From Tetmemena sp. SeJ-2015 (lineage: Eukaryota > Ciliophora > Spirotrichea > Sporadotrichida > Oxytrichidae), in contig JAJKFJ010021446.1 in NCBI GenBank assembly GCA_027382625.1, positions 62,001 to 126,000 on the forward strand: a stretch of DNA of 64,000 nucleotides. The letters are read 5' to 3'. The notes below the pieces were generated by a model that saw only the letters and a program-made list of their open reading frames with translations, was not told the origin of the DNA and ran no database searches. Both the position numbers and the translations under genes were made by a program. Positions within the stretch are counted from its first letter, which is position 1; each line of letters starts with the position of its first letter. Shown one piece after another: positions 1 to 10,635 of this stretch.

Positions 1-664
1 GGTCAATAAATGGAGTGCCCATTTTTAACAGCAACTCAGCTGAATAAATGGATCCATTCTATCCAGCTGAGTGGACTACTCTGGCAAGCTTGAGACTGAG
101 AGGGTTGACTCTTGCACTGGCCATCCTCAAATCAACGGGCTTATCACTATCATATACTCAAAAAGGATTAAAGTATTATGACTTTATAGGATAACTCCCC
201 CCTTGCCTTGTTGCTAAAGATCATATCACTGGAACTGATCCTTCAATTAACGATAATTTATTATCCTTGTGCTAAGACCGCTGCCTGCTCAAAAGACATC
301 GCAACTTATACTAAGAGTTTCTACACTACATATGCAAAGACATATACAGTGTTGGGAATTGCAAAAGATGGCCACAAGATCATTGGTCCTTATGACTCGA
401 CAGGCAACGAAATTGATACCTCTACTCTCGATCAATTTAATACAGTAAATTAAAATAAAAATGCGGTGGAATTGATATTGATGGTTCTTATACCTATGTT
501 TACACCAGTAAGTTCCCATACGCTGTGGGTTGCTTTGGACCTGGGAAACTTAGAAGTACTACGCCAGCTGCTCAACCAATACTATATCTCCACTAAATTT
601 TTCAGGAACTATTCTAACCGCAATTACTCTAACATTCCTAGCTTTAATCAATCTTCTTATTTGA
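1..664 (+). pseudogene. YHYH-domain protein, copy 1, 5'-truncated by the window and frame-broken
   Basis: This is the first of three tandem copies of a secreted YHYH-domain protein; the start lies left of the window. Three IESs can be removed: 156-193 (pointer ACTC), 238-262 (ATCCTT) and 434-459 (AAT). The result matches copy 2 through the YHYH-LPPC core, the GPYDSTG stretch and the FPYAVGCFGPG motif, ending at TGA 662-664. Compared with copy 2 it still lacks single bases at three places: near 72, near 140 (just before the YHYH codons) and near 543. These break the frame. They could be decay of a germline-only copy or sequencing errors. All three IES positions are shared with copy 2 although the IES bodies differ. 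The molecular function of YHYH proteins is not established. Confidence 0.6.
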
Positions 665-1802
665 TACCATAAAAATATTTAGTGCAAATTCAACATTACT
701 TATTCTTCAAATTTTAAGGATTTGAAATATATTGAAAAATATTTAAAAATAATTCAAGTTTAAGAAATAAATAAATTATTAATTATCCTTTATAAAAAAT
801 AATTACATTTGGCTATCCTAAATTTAAAATTTTATTACACATATAACATGATAACCCCCACTTTTGAAACTTAAGCCCTTTAGTAATATTAAGATAAATC
901 TTCCATTCATTTTAAAAATGAAAAATGGACTGACTGTGACAAACCCCAAAAACCCTTTTTAATTCATTCAACCCGAATTGACAAAAATTTTAACGGATGA
1001 AAAAACAAAAAAAACAAAACTTTTTCAAAGAGAACTAGATGAGAAAAATCAGTTCTGGGCTTGGAAATTTTTTCCAAACCTCTTTCTAGAGCCCCAAATT
1101 AGGAGTAAAAAGCTTAAATTTAAACCCCCAAAAATAAAACATTAAATGCAAATTACTTTTTGCCTTAATTAAAATAGGCGCTGCTTTTTTACTGTCTGCT
1201 TCTCTTAGATGGCTGGTAGCACAATATTCCCGACCCCCTTTTTAATATTTAAAGACAAACGATGGATTTAAAAATTTGGTTCCAAAGGGTGACCATTTCG
1301 AACAAAAAAATTAGTAATCCCTTATTTATTGAAAACTTTGGGGGCTTTTATATTTTAAAAAAACTTTTAATTCCATTTTTAAAATTTTAAAAATATTTAC
1401 CTTTAAAAATTTAAAAATCTATTTTAATTTCCCTTATATTTTTTTTACCTTCTCTATAATTTGATTAGCATTTCCATAAATAAACCCCCAAAGCTAAATA
1501 AAATAATTTCTATTCTTAAGTTGTCCGAAATCGCTCAAATAAATAGTTATATTTCATTAACTTTAATTTTAAGAATTTATTGAATAAGCAATAAAGATTT
1601 AGTACTAACATTATCGATTGTAAGGATAATTATATAAATTATGGTAAATAAAATAGGGCTAGTTTGAGATTCATGATGAATTTAAAAATTTTAGAAAGAT
1701 AGCTTAAAAAATATTAAGGTCTTTAGATCCAGAGTTCTAAAAATTATATAATAATAAAGTCTATTAATAGCTAACGCAGACATATTAAACACACTTTAAG
1801 AT
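665..1802. other. intergenic AT-rich DNA between YHYH copies 1 and 2
   Basis: I see no coding segment here. The stretch 940-1500 has several short C-rich runs followed by A runs (for example near 944, 1123 and 1483). They are too short and irregular to call telomeric repeats. Confidence 0.5.
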
Positions 1803-3838
1803 ATGAGGATAAATTTGGCACTATCTGCTCTGGCCGTAGTTGGCATTTATATTTTTAGACATTTTAGGTTAAGGGAATATAATGCATAGCTTCTTATGGA
1901 GTGAAAGCTGCTTCAACCATAGCAGACTGTTAAGCATTTGCTGCATAGTTTGATAATACCTGCTCTGAAACTCCTAACAGTGCAGCTTCTTGGGATAACT
2001 TTAGAATTTAAAGATAAATGATTTATATTCTTCGCTTCAGAGACCATTTCATGTTCTGGAATGGCAACCTGCCCTGATAGCAGCAGTGGAGGATCCTGCA
2101 CTTGGGGAAGAAAGGTTTGTGTCTCCTGCTCTACTTTAAAAATTCTTTAAACTATTTACTTATTAAATTCATTAAATTAAAGAATTCATTAAAATAATAT
2201 AATCACCTTTTAAAACCCATTTGCATTTTTAATAACTATTATTAAAATCTTTGAGTCGACGATAAAAATCTACTAGATTTAGTTAAATTAACGTATTAAA
2301 TGTTTGCTACTTAAAACGGCAAGGTGTATATTAGATACCAAAGCTATAATTTTGCTGATAGATATTTATTAGTGAAGCAATGGTCTTCCAAATCATTGTT
2401 ACAATACTCCACAGATGGTGAGGACTGTGAAGTACGACGTCCAGATAAATATTACTATTTTAGATGGTGTTTGATGTGGCAAGTTCAGATCTCAGTACCA
2501 AGACATTCTCAAGTCAGTCAACCTACGATTCCTTCATGTGTGCTACTGATAAGAGTGACGCTTCCTATCTCCAATCAGCTTCTATCGTTTTTTAATTAAA
2601 TCTCATAATTATATTAGGATTACAAGTGTAAAATGAAATTAAGTAGGTCTGGCTAATATAGAAGAGATCAGACTGGTATCAACAAATTTTTTTTGGCTAC
2701 TCGAATAATAGAATGCCAATAAAAAGTTATTTTATATTTTTTACAAATATACAGGCAGTTTTAGTTCTCGCATGTTTTCCTTCATTTTAAGTGTGTCTCT
2801 TTCAAAAGTTCAGCTGGTCTATATACTACTGTAAAAGATATTTATACTTTATCATTCTGAGTTAACGTCTAAAACTTAAGGCATATTAAATTAATAGAGA
2901 TATTGAAAGATTTTCTTTGAATGTAATGAGGCTCAGAATAGTGAAATGCTTGTGCTTATTACAATATTGGGTTCCGCGTAGCTCCTCTAACTTAAAAAAT
3001 TGCTGAATCTAACGGTTTATTTACTTAGTTAAGACTTGAAGGGTAACTTAATTCCTCTAACTATATTTGCACTAAATTAAATCTTCAATTTTTAATCTTC
3101 TGACTTCTCTATCATTGCCAGCGATACCTATTCTCAGAATCAAGGTAGTAAATATGATTAAATGCTCCTAAAATTAAGGTGGTCTCGCAGGTTGGTCCAT
3201 AAATGGAGTGCCCATTTTCAACAGTAACTCAGCCGAAAAAATGGATCCATTTTATCCCGAAGAATGGACTGACTCAGGCACCCTCACTACTGAAAAGGTT
3301 GATTCTTGCACAGGCCATCCTCAAGTCAACGGCCTATATCACTATCATATACTCACCAAAATAAATATTTATTCTTACTCCCTCCTTGTCTCGTTGCTAA
3401 AGATCATATCACAGGCACAACTCCTTTTAACCTGCAAAAATATATTATCCTTGTGCTAAAAACACTGACTGCTCAAGCGATATCGCAACTTATACTAAGA
3501 GTTTCTACACTACATATGCAAAGACATATACAGTGTTAGGAGTTGCAAAGACTGGCCACAAGATCATTGGTCCTTATGACTCGACAGGTAAAGAAATAGA
3601 CACCTCAACTCTCGATCAATTATAATATTATAAATGCGGCGGTATTGTCATAGATGGATCTTATACCTATGTGTACACAAGTAAGTTCCCATACGCTGTA
3701 GGCTGCTTTGGACCAGGTGAAACATAGAAGTACTACGCAAGCTGCTCAACTAATACTTATGTAGCTACAACCGCATAATCAGCTATTCTTATCGCTGCTT
3801 CAATAGCCTTTTTAGGTTTGATCAATTTCCTTCTTTGA
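1803..3838 (+). CDS. YHYH-domain secreted protein, copy 2, nine IESs
   Basis: This gene is intact. With IESs removed it encodes about 361 residues. The ATG at 1803 opens a hydrophobic signal peptide (MRINLALSALAVVGIAS). A Cys-rich N-terminal region follows, then GWSINGVPIFN, GHPQVNGLYHYHILPPC and FPYAVGCFGPG. The C-terminus is hydrophobic (SAILIAASIAFLGLINFLL) before TGA 3836-3838, suggesting a membrane or GPI anchor. IESs and pointers: 1843-1883 GCAT; 1999-2029 CTT; 2131-2306 CTACTT; 2341-2374 AAGC; 2443-2461 AGAT; 2592-3173 TTAA; 3350-3375 TACTC; 3422-3447 TCCTT; 3618-3632 AAT. The sum leaves exactly 362 codons including stop, which supports the set. In-frame TAA/TAG are read as Gln. The YHYH family assignment is firm; the function is unknown. 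Confidence 0.88.
2592..3173. other. long IES (582 bp) inside YHYH copy 2
   Basis: The flanking repeat is only TTAA (2592-2595 and 3174-3177). Excision joins SASIVF to QGGLAGW in frame, matching the order in copy 3. It is by far the longest IES in the three YHYH copies; copy 3 has a 29-bp IES (AGAGAT pointer) near the same protein position. I see no gene or transposon ORF inside it. Confidence 0.75.
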
Positions 3839-5174
3839 TATCAATTTTAAATGTTTTTCTCTTAATTTTCCATCATATTCTCTTCAAATTGTGAATCAAA
3901 TATAATCATATTTGAAAATTAAGCACTCAAAATTATATCTTAGAATTTATTGGAAGCTCGACTTAGCTTACAAATGATCATTTCATGGAATAAATTGGCG
4001 AAATTTTTAATATCTTAAATTTTAAAATTTCATCAATTCTTATACTTTATAATTTAATAATTTTTTTAAAAATTCATAAGAAATTCTCATTCAGAAATAA
4101 AAATAATACAAGTTAAGATGAATAAGATAATTTGAATTTTTTAATGAGCTATCTTATCTTTCCGCTTCGAGGCTCTCTTAGAATCTCTGAGAATACTTCA
4201 TTTAATTTTTTCCCTTAACAGAAGATTAAAACAACAAGATAAAAATTTGAATTTAAATCTTAAGTCTCTGTGTATTTAATATAATTTTCATAATAAATAT
4301 CTCTAATTTTTCTTTTAATAATTAAGAATTTGCAACCAATAATAAGCTTTAAAAAATGTGAAATTTTTGAATTACTAATATTTTATTTTCTTATTGGTCT
4401 ATAGTTCTAAAAATATGTGTGGAGAGTTGATTTAATCTATTTTTAGAGTAATTGGGAAGTTTTGCGATTGGCTATAAGATATTTAATTGGCTTAAGGTCT
4501 TATATTTGTCTTTGTGATGCTGGTAAAATAAATATCTTAATATTTTAGACTATGAGAAATATTTGGTAAGCTCCAAATCTTTTATTTTTCACTGCTAGTT
4601 GCTTCATACTCGCTAAAATTGGTTTTTTTAGGCCCTAAACAAATAAAATAAAAAATTTATTGAGACATTAATAGCTTTAAATATAAATTAAATAGTCTTT
4701 TATTTAATTTATTAATAAATTTGCATGTTAAAATTAATAAAAAAACAATATTGCACCCCTCTAATATGACTTATTGTAAATGATGATTATCAAATTTAGA
4801 TTGAACTTATAAACTGAATTAAATTGACATATTCAAATATCTCTAATTATTAACCATGCTATAATACATTAAAAATGAGACCTTTTCTGTCTAAAATAAA
4901 TTTAAAATTGCTTTATTGTACGCTAAAAATTGAAAATAGTGAAGAGAAATAATTACAAGTGAGATCAATGCTGGCTGTGGAAAGATATCGAAAAATATAA
5001 AAAATATGATACTTTTTCAAAATAGCTTTAAATGGGGGGTAATATGATTTTTAAATTTACTGATAATTCTTTCGCTTTTTAAATTCTTAATCTTAGTTTT
5101 CAATTATCATCAATTTTTTTAAACAAGATTAAAATTTACTTTTACCTATTATATTCATAAAAAGCTTTATTTTA
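3839..5174. other. intergenic AT-rich DNA between YHYH copies 2 and 3
   Basis: No coding segment is recognised. A missing 5' MDS of copy 3 carrying a signal peptide could lie here. The only GC-richer patch, around 4960-4995, does not clearly encode one. Confidence 0.45.
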
Positions 5175-6513
5175 ATGAACAGTATTGCTGTTTGTTACTT
5201 AAATTGCTCTGAGGGAAGTTTGGGGAGCTGGTACATTGGCTGAATGCCAGGCTTTTGCAAAACTATTCAGAAACACTTGTTCAACAGCTCCTACTGGTCC
5301 CGCCACTTGGACCTCATTTACTGGGACCACAGTTAGCTGCACTTAAGAGGCATGCCCTAGAACAGGAGGAACTGCTCCTAATTGTGCATGGTCCAGAATA
5401 CCATATTAATTTAAGCAAGAAGAATAATTTCTTATAAAGAAAAATGTGTGTTTCTTGTTCAAGTGAGACCAACGGAGTATTTATTAGAGTCTAAAGTAAC
5501 TTAGAGTTTAATATTTCATTATATGTAACGGCTTGCCTGATCATTGCTATGGAGGGAAACCCCAAGTTAATGATACTGTGTATGATGTGAAGATGATCTT
5601 CGATCCTACCCTTCCTTCTGTACCCACTACTGCTTTTTCCTCAAAACAATTTTTAAATTGAAAGCATATTTCTGTGAGATAATAATCCTCACAAACAGAT
5701 TTCGATACCTAGGTCTGCATGCCTGGTGGAGCTACTAACATGAGAATACCAAACTCCTCTTACTTTCAAATAGTCACAAATGATACCTCTGTTTGGAAAT
5801 CTAGAGATATTTTTATGCATTTAAATTTGGAAGAGATGGTATGGTAGGCTGGGCTTTGAATGGATTGCCCATTTTTTATGGTATGTCTGCTGACAGTGTA
5901 GACCCCTACTACCCCAAAGCTTGGTCTGGAAGCTCCAAAACCACAGCTGAGATAGTAGACGCCTGTGTTGGCCATCCTTAAGGAGATAACTTGTACCATA
6001 AAAAAAATTTTTCAACATATTTAGTGTACCACTATCATATGCTCCCTCCTTGCCTTGTTAATTCAGCAAAAATGGAGACCACAAAAGTTTGTTAGCAAGC
6101 TAAAGATTGCACTGATGATTTGAAGGCGTATTCATTAGCGGCCTATACATCAGCAGCAAAGAATCTAACTTATCTTGGAATTGCAAAGGATGGAAGACCT
6201 ATTGTAGGGCCTTACAACTCCGACGGAAATCTATTTGATTGCAAGGCTCTAGATCAGTGTAATGGAATCAAGCTCTCTAGTGGCTAGTAAATATATCAAT
6301 ATCATTATAAGGAGAAAAAGATTTTAGTATGTCTATGTTTTCACTAACACTCAGCCATATTCGTTTGGATGTTTTGGCCCAGGCGAAGCAATTAAATACT
6401 AAGCCAGCTGCTCATCCAATACCTGCTTATCTTTTGCAAGCTCAGTTCAAATGAATTTGTTGCTGTTGGCAATACTTGCCTTGGGATATATTTCTGTTGG
6501 ATAAATTTTCTGA
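5175..6513 (+). CDS. YHYH-domain secreted protein, copy 3, seven IESs
   Basis: The third tandem copy is more diverged from copies 1 and 2. After excision it encodes about 365 residues with the same order: Cys-rich N-terminal region, SNGLPDHCYGGKP, GWALNGLPIFYG, GDNLYHYHMLPPC, FGCFGPGEAIKYQASC, and a hydrophobic C-terminus before TGA 6511-6513. IESs: 5184-5202 ATTGCT (or 5190-5217 GTTTG); 5395-5437 AGAA; 5496-5524 GTAAC; 5638-5685 TCCTCA; 5803-5831 AGAGAT; 5992-6024 TGTACCA; 6285-6324 TAGTA. The ATG at 5175 gives no convincing signal peptide, unlike copy 2, so a first MDS may be missing or elsewhere. The IES in the YHYH motif sits about ten bases from its counterparts in copies 1 and 2. The stop is about 80 bp from the convergent RSM22-like stop. 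Confidence 0.85.
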
Positions 6514-6592
6514 AAGAAAATGAAACAAACGAATATGAGTTTTACTAAACTACCTAATAGAAAAAACTCAGAAAATTAGAGAGGAAATACTC

Positions 6593-8938
6593 TCAAGCTA
6601 TTTTTAGAGACAGATGCTTAAAAATGGATCTTTCTTTAATATTTTTTACTGTGAAATTTTTGTAATCGAGAATATAGTGAATTAGATTAATTAAGGATTA
6701 TGATTATGAGCATCTCTCACCAAAGAGCCTCTTACCGTATTTGCCCTCCTTTCTAAATTTATTGGGGACTCTTCTCTCAAAATACCACAAATCTCCCCAT
6801 TTGATCTATTTAGCTTTGCGATACCCTCCTTCCATTCCATGACTTTTAGCAATAGTTCGTCTTTCTAAATGCCCTTCTTAAAAACAAAGTTCGAGTGATT
6901 TAAATTTACTTATTCTGCATTACAAAAAGTCCATAATTGTGTGCTTGTGCTTTCTTATCACAGGTCTGATGGCTCGAGGCCAGAAGAAAGACTTCTCATG
7001 AGCTAACCTAAAATCTGATTCAAATATAAACCAAGCTTATCTTGTATTATATATTCCTCTGCATCTTCTTTAGAAGTACTTGCGACTGTACCTTTCTTAA
7101 CCATAAGATAAGTATATTTCTCATTTACCAGCTGCTACTCTGAAACCAACTTAGGAAAAATATCGCTAGGTATCCTTTGAACTAGCTAACTAAAGTGACA
7201 CCAATCGTCTGGCTTAGAAGACATTGGACACTTATTATGATAAAAATAAGCTTTAGTATGATGAGGGCATGGCGCAACAATAGAAGCTTCTGACCTTTCT
7301 TTTTGAAGTATCCAGTCTCTGAAAGACTAAACGAATCTATAGCCTTTGGGAGAGCCTGGCTCCACAAAAACAAACACTCCGTTATCCTTGAGTCTACTCC
7401 AAAGAGCTTCTACGACGAGCATTCTTTATTTAGCACTTGCTACTTCTTATAGTACAAATCCCACGATAATAAAGTTTTAAGAACAAAATTACAAATTATA
7501 ACTTTGATGATGATGTCGAACTTGCCTTTCTCACCTCCACTGCCAGGAATCATACTCAGAGAGTCCACCCAAAGAATTCCATTTTCAGCTTTTTCATTCA
7601 ATTCCTCTGATATGTATTTTCCAAGCTTTCTCATGTTAGTATTTGGCTCTTAAAACTTAAATAACTCAACTGCAGCAGTTCGTAGAATGGTTTAAGAAAA
7701 AAAAATTATCATAATAGTTCCATCCTTCTATACGGAATTTTAAGCTCCATAAACATGTTACAGAGCCCACACTCCACTTCCTAAACCAGCACCGTAGTCT
7801 AGAGCTGATTGAGGCTTGAAATTTGGTAGTCTTGTCTTAATCTCATTTAGAAGTCTTCTGTAGACCCAATAGTTGTAAGGCATCTTTCGATATAGATAAG
7901 CAATGCAGTGCTCTCTTTTGTACTCAATAGAGAAAAGTTAATTTTCAGACTCTTCAACTTGTTCGCTATATCGCTTCTTATTACAAGCAACATGTATTTA
8001 GATAAACAATAATTTTATTATCAGTATGCAATACGTTCTTATGTTTTGTACTCTTCAGCTTCATTCTATTCCATTTCGATTGTAGTAGGTGTTACTATAC
8101 CTGCTTTTTTCTGCAACTCCAGCTCCTTTTTCTTTTTCTCTTCCTCCTCTTTTCTCTTAGCTTCCTCGGGATGAATATTATAAACTACTTTCACTTCAAA
8201 ATATTTGGCGTCTTGTTTACAAAGTCACTAGTGTTTGCGAATGGTTTAACATATTCTAGCTTCATAGGTTTTTCAATTGCATGTAAGAGCTAATAATTCT
8301 TCATTAGCTTTTTACTCCAGTCTCTTACTTCTTCAACTAGATGCTTGCTGAAAACTTTCTTCATTCTTTTAAGCAAGTCCTCTGGTACTCTTTCCGCGCC
8401 AAATGTTATCACTAAATCATTAGCTTTAAAGATTTTCCATCAGTAAATAATAATTACATATGACAATAGTGATGACACATCTTTATACTCATGATGAAAC
8501 TTATCCTCTTCTCTCTCTTCATTTTGTCCATAGGCCGAGTCTTCATTGATGGAACTCATAATAGCCTCTTGATCTTAGTCATGAAGCATCTGCTCCTCTT
8601 ATTCTTGCTTGGCTTATGCGGCTTCCTCCACTCTTAAACAATAAATTATTACTTTTTGAAATGCTGGTCTGCTTAATTTTTACTGATGCTCTTGGGAAAT
8701 ACCTCTTTTGGCTTTATATGAGCTCTACTTGTTTATCTTTCTTCAGAGTTTCACTTTATAGCAAATTTCTTCGATCTAGGAAAAATCCTCTACTGAAACC
8801 AAAGGTAATCTGCAATATTGATTTAGTATCTTGCATTTATGGTTGCTTGCTAGCTTGCCCTATTTAAGCTGAAAGCCTATCCATGTTCGAAGCTCTCCCA
8901 TTTGAGGCTAAAAGCCTGATTCTGGCTAAATTTTTCAT
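6593..8938 (-). CDS. RSM22: RSM22/METTL17-type mitochondrial ribosome-associated methyltransferase-like protein
   Basis: Read from the CAT at 8936-8938, the protein opens with an Arg-rich presequence-like stretch (MKNLARIRLLASNGRASN), fitting mitochondrial import. A Glu/Lys-rich region follows, then LDYGAGLGSGVWAL (SAM-binding motif I), ILWVDSLSMIPGSGGEKGKF, RMLVVEALWSRLKDNGVFVF, EPGSPKGYRF, the Cys motif PCPHH...CPM...DWCHFSQ, WPRAIRPVIRKHKH, LERRTIAKSHG and YRKAKQIKWGDLWYF. These are the signatures of the RSM22 family, which acts in small mitoribosomal subunit assembly. IESs (plus coordinates): 8636-8693 AAGAG; 8220-8248 TAAAC; 7991-8031 TTGC; 7449-7477 AA; 6998-7059 GAG. A short insert with an in-frame TGA near 8434-8460 must also be lost. 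A 14-residue in-frame insertion before LELCFQEG may be another IES. Confidence 0.88.
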
Positions 8939-9795
8939 GTTTAAGAATTAAGTTTTTATTATATTGACGACTCTCAATATTTTTATAATTCCTACTTCTT
9001 CACTTTAGAGATAAAAAAGCATTTAATGGCTGTGAATTTAACGACTATTTGATGGTTAGTTAGAATTAATTGGGAGGGAAGACCTATATCAGAATTTTAC
9101 CCAAGTAGTAATTTAGCTACGTTATTTGGCCCGTTTAATTCTGCCGATTAATTTAGATTACTACAATTCGCGATTTAATTAAAATTTTACTTAAAACTTG
9201 ATCATTTTTATTTAAAACTAGACATCGCATTTCCCTTTCCTTAAATTTAAATCAGTTACGAGCCAATACTATCCCCAACAAAGTTATAAATAAAATTTCT
9301 CTAATTAACTTTACTATAAATCAGAATCAAGCAAATATAATTATAGGAGAAATTCAAATTTTAAAAGATAAATGAATAAGGAATTATAGTAAAATTAAAT
9401 GAAATTTGATTGTTGAAGTGTGTGCAATAAATATTGGATTATTTAAATAAAGTAAAGAATTCTGAGATAATTATAGAAGAAACACCAATTATTTTTTTTA
9501 TAAGCTATAGAATAAACTACAATTCAGGATGTTAATCATAAATTTCAATTCCTCAATAATTTTGCATATTTTAATTAACCTTTAGATTTTAGTTAATTTT
9601 TAAACCGTAATAGAAGATTTTAATAATTCAAGTGAGATAAATAAGGATTATTAAAGTTATTAAATTTATTTGAGTAAGTGAGCCTTAAGTCGGTAATAAG
9701 ACACTCTTATCAAATAGACATTGCTAGCTCAAGAACCAACCCAAGAGTAAACTAAACCAACACAAATTTTTCACTCCATAGAAATTTACAAGCAG
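8939..9795. other. intergenic AT-rich DNA
   Basis: This lies between the divergent RSM22-like gene and the zinc-finger gene. The last 110 bases are open in the zinc-finger frame downstream of a TGA near 9676, so they may be leader or extra N-terminal coding sequence. Otherwise I see nothing. Confidence 0.45.
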
Positions 9796-10635
9796 ATGCC
9801 AAAGACTACTATTCAAAAGAACGCGAAGAAGTACAAGTGCCACTTATATTAGTATAAATGCCATTATTACACTTTGAAGGCTGCAACAGCAAGTATACTA
9901 GAACTTTTAGACTTAACTTCTTTATTATATTTATTCCACATCAAGACCTACCACTTTGGAATCAAACAATCTTTTCAATGCAACCAATTTAATCGTTATG
10001 TAAGTTAGGCCTTAATGCTGATAATTTAATATAAATGTGACAAAAGCTTTTCTGAGAAAAGCAACTTAAGGATGCATCAGAGAATTCACTCAGGAGAAAA
10101 GCCTTTCTTCTGCAGATTCTGCAAGATGCGATTCTCGGCTATTGGTAACATGAAGGATCATCAAAGAAGACATCTTCATGACAAGTAAGTCTATTCTCAG
10201 AACCCTCACCCAACTTTATATTATTTTATTGAATATCTGCAAAGTGAGTTTAATGGAACACTAAAATTTTTATAAAGGACTAATTTGATTCTATTAGAAA
10301 TCGCTGTGAAATAATATTCCAAGAGAGTTTTTCAAATTTAAAATCCTCTATTCTAACTAGTTTCTAACGCTTTCATATAGACCTTACTAATAAAATATTG
10401 TATAAGTTTAAGTTGTGTTTTTTAATGTCATTTATGCGACAAGACTTTCTACAGACTTTACTTGCTTCAAGCCCACACTAGAAAGTATCATGAATTGGAA
10501 TATTTCTCTGCGAAGCATTAACTTGCTATAAACGCGACAAACGCGCCAACCTATATTGATAAATTGGCCGAACAGAGTACCGATTTCAATTTCAAATAAA
10601 ATTACACTCTCATTAATTCAATGAGACACTCATGA
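9796..10635 (+). CDS. C2H2 zinc-finger protein, four fingers, five IESs
   Basis: Removing five inserts gives a 171-residue protein with four C2H2 fingers: CHFEGCNSKYTRTF...HIKTYH; CNQCDKSFSEKSNLRMHQRIH followed by the linker SGEKPF; CRFCKMRFSAIGNMKDHQRRH; and CHLCDKTFYRLYLLQAH...H. It is probably a nuclear DNA-binding protein. IESs: 9841-9869 CACTT; 9918-9933 TTC; 9986-10033 AAT; 10183-10403 AAGT; 10416-10425 TGT. Each removal restores a Cys-Cys or Cys-His spacing, which makes this the clearest proof of MDS/IES structure in the window. The ATG at 9796 is the first after an in-frame TGA. The 10-bp insert is unusually small. The last 45 or so residues after the fourth finger are undistinguished. 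Confidence 0.88.

Noticed and set aside
940..1500. C4A4-like telomeric repeats or TBE transposon ends
   Set aside because: Only single irregular C-runs followed by A-runs occur, with no tandem array, no inverted partner and no transposase motif nearby.
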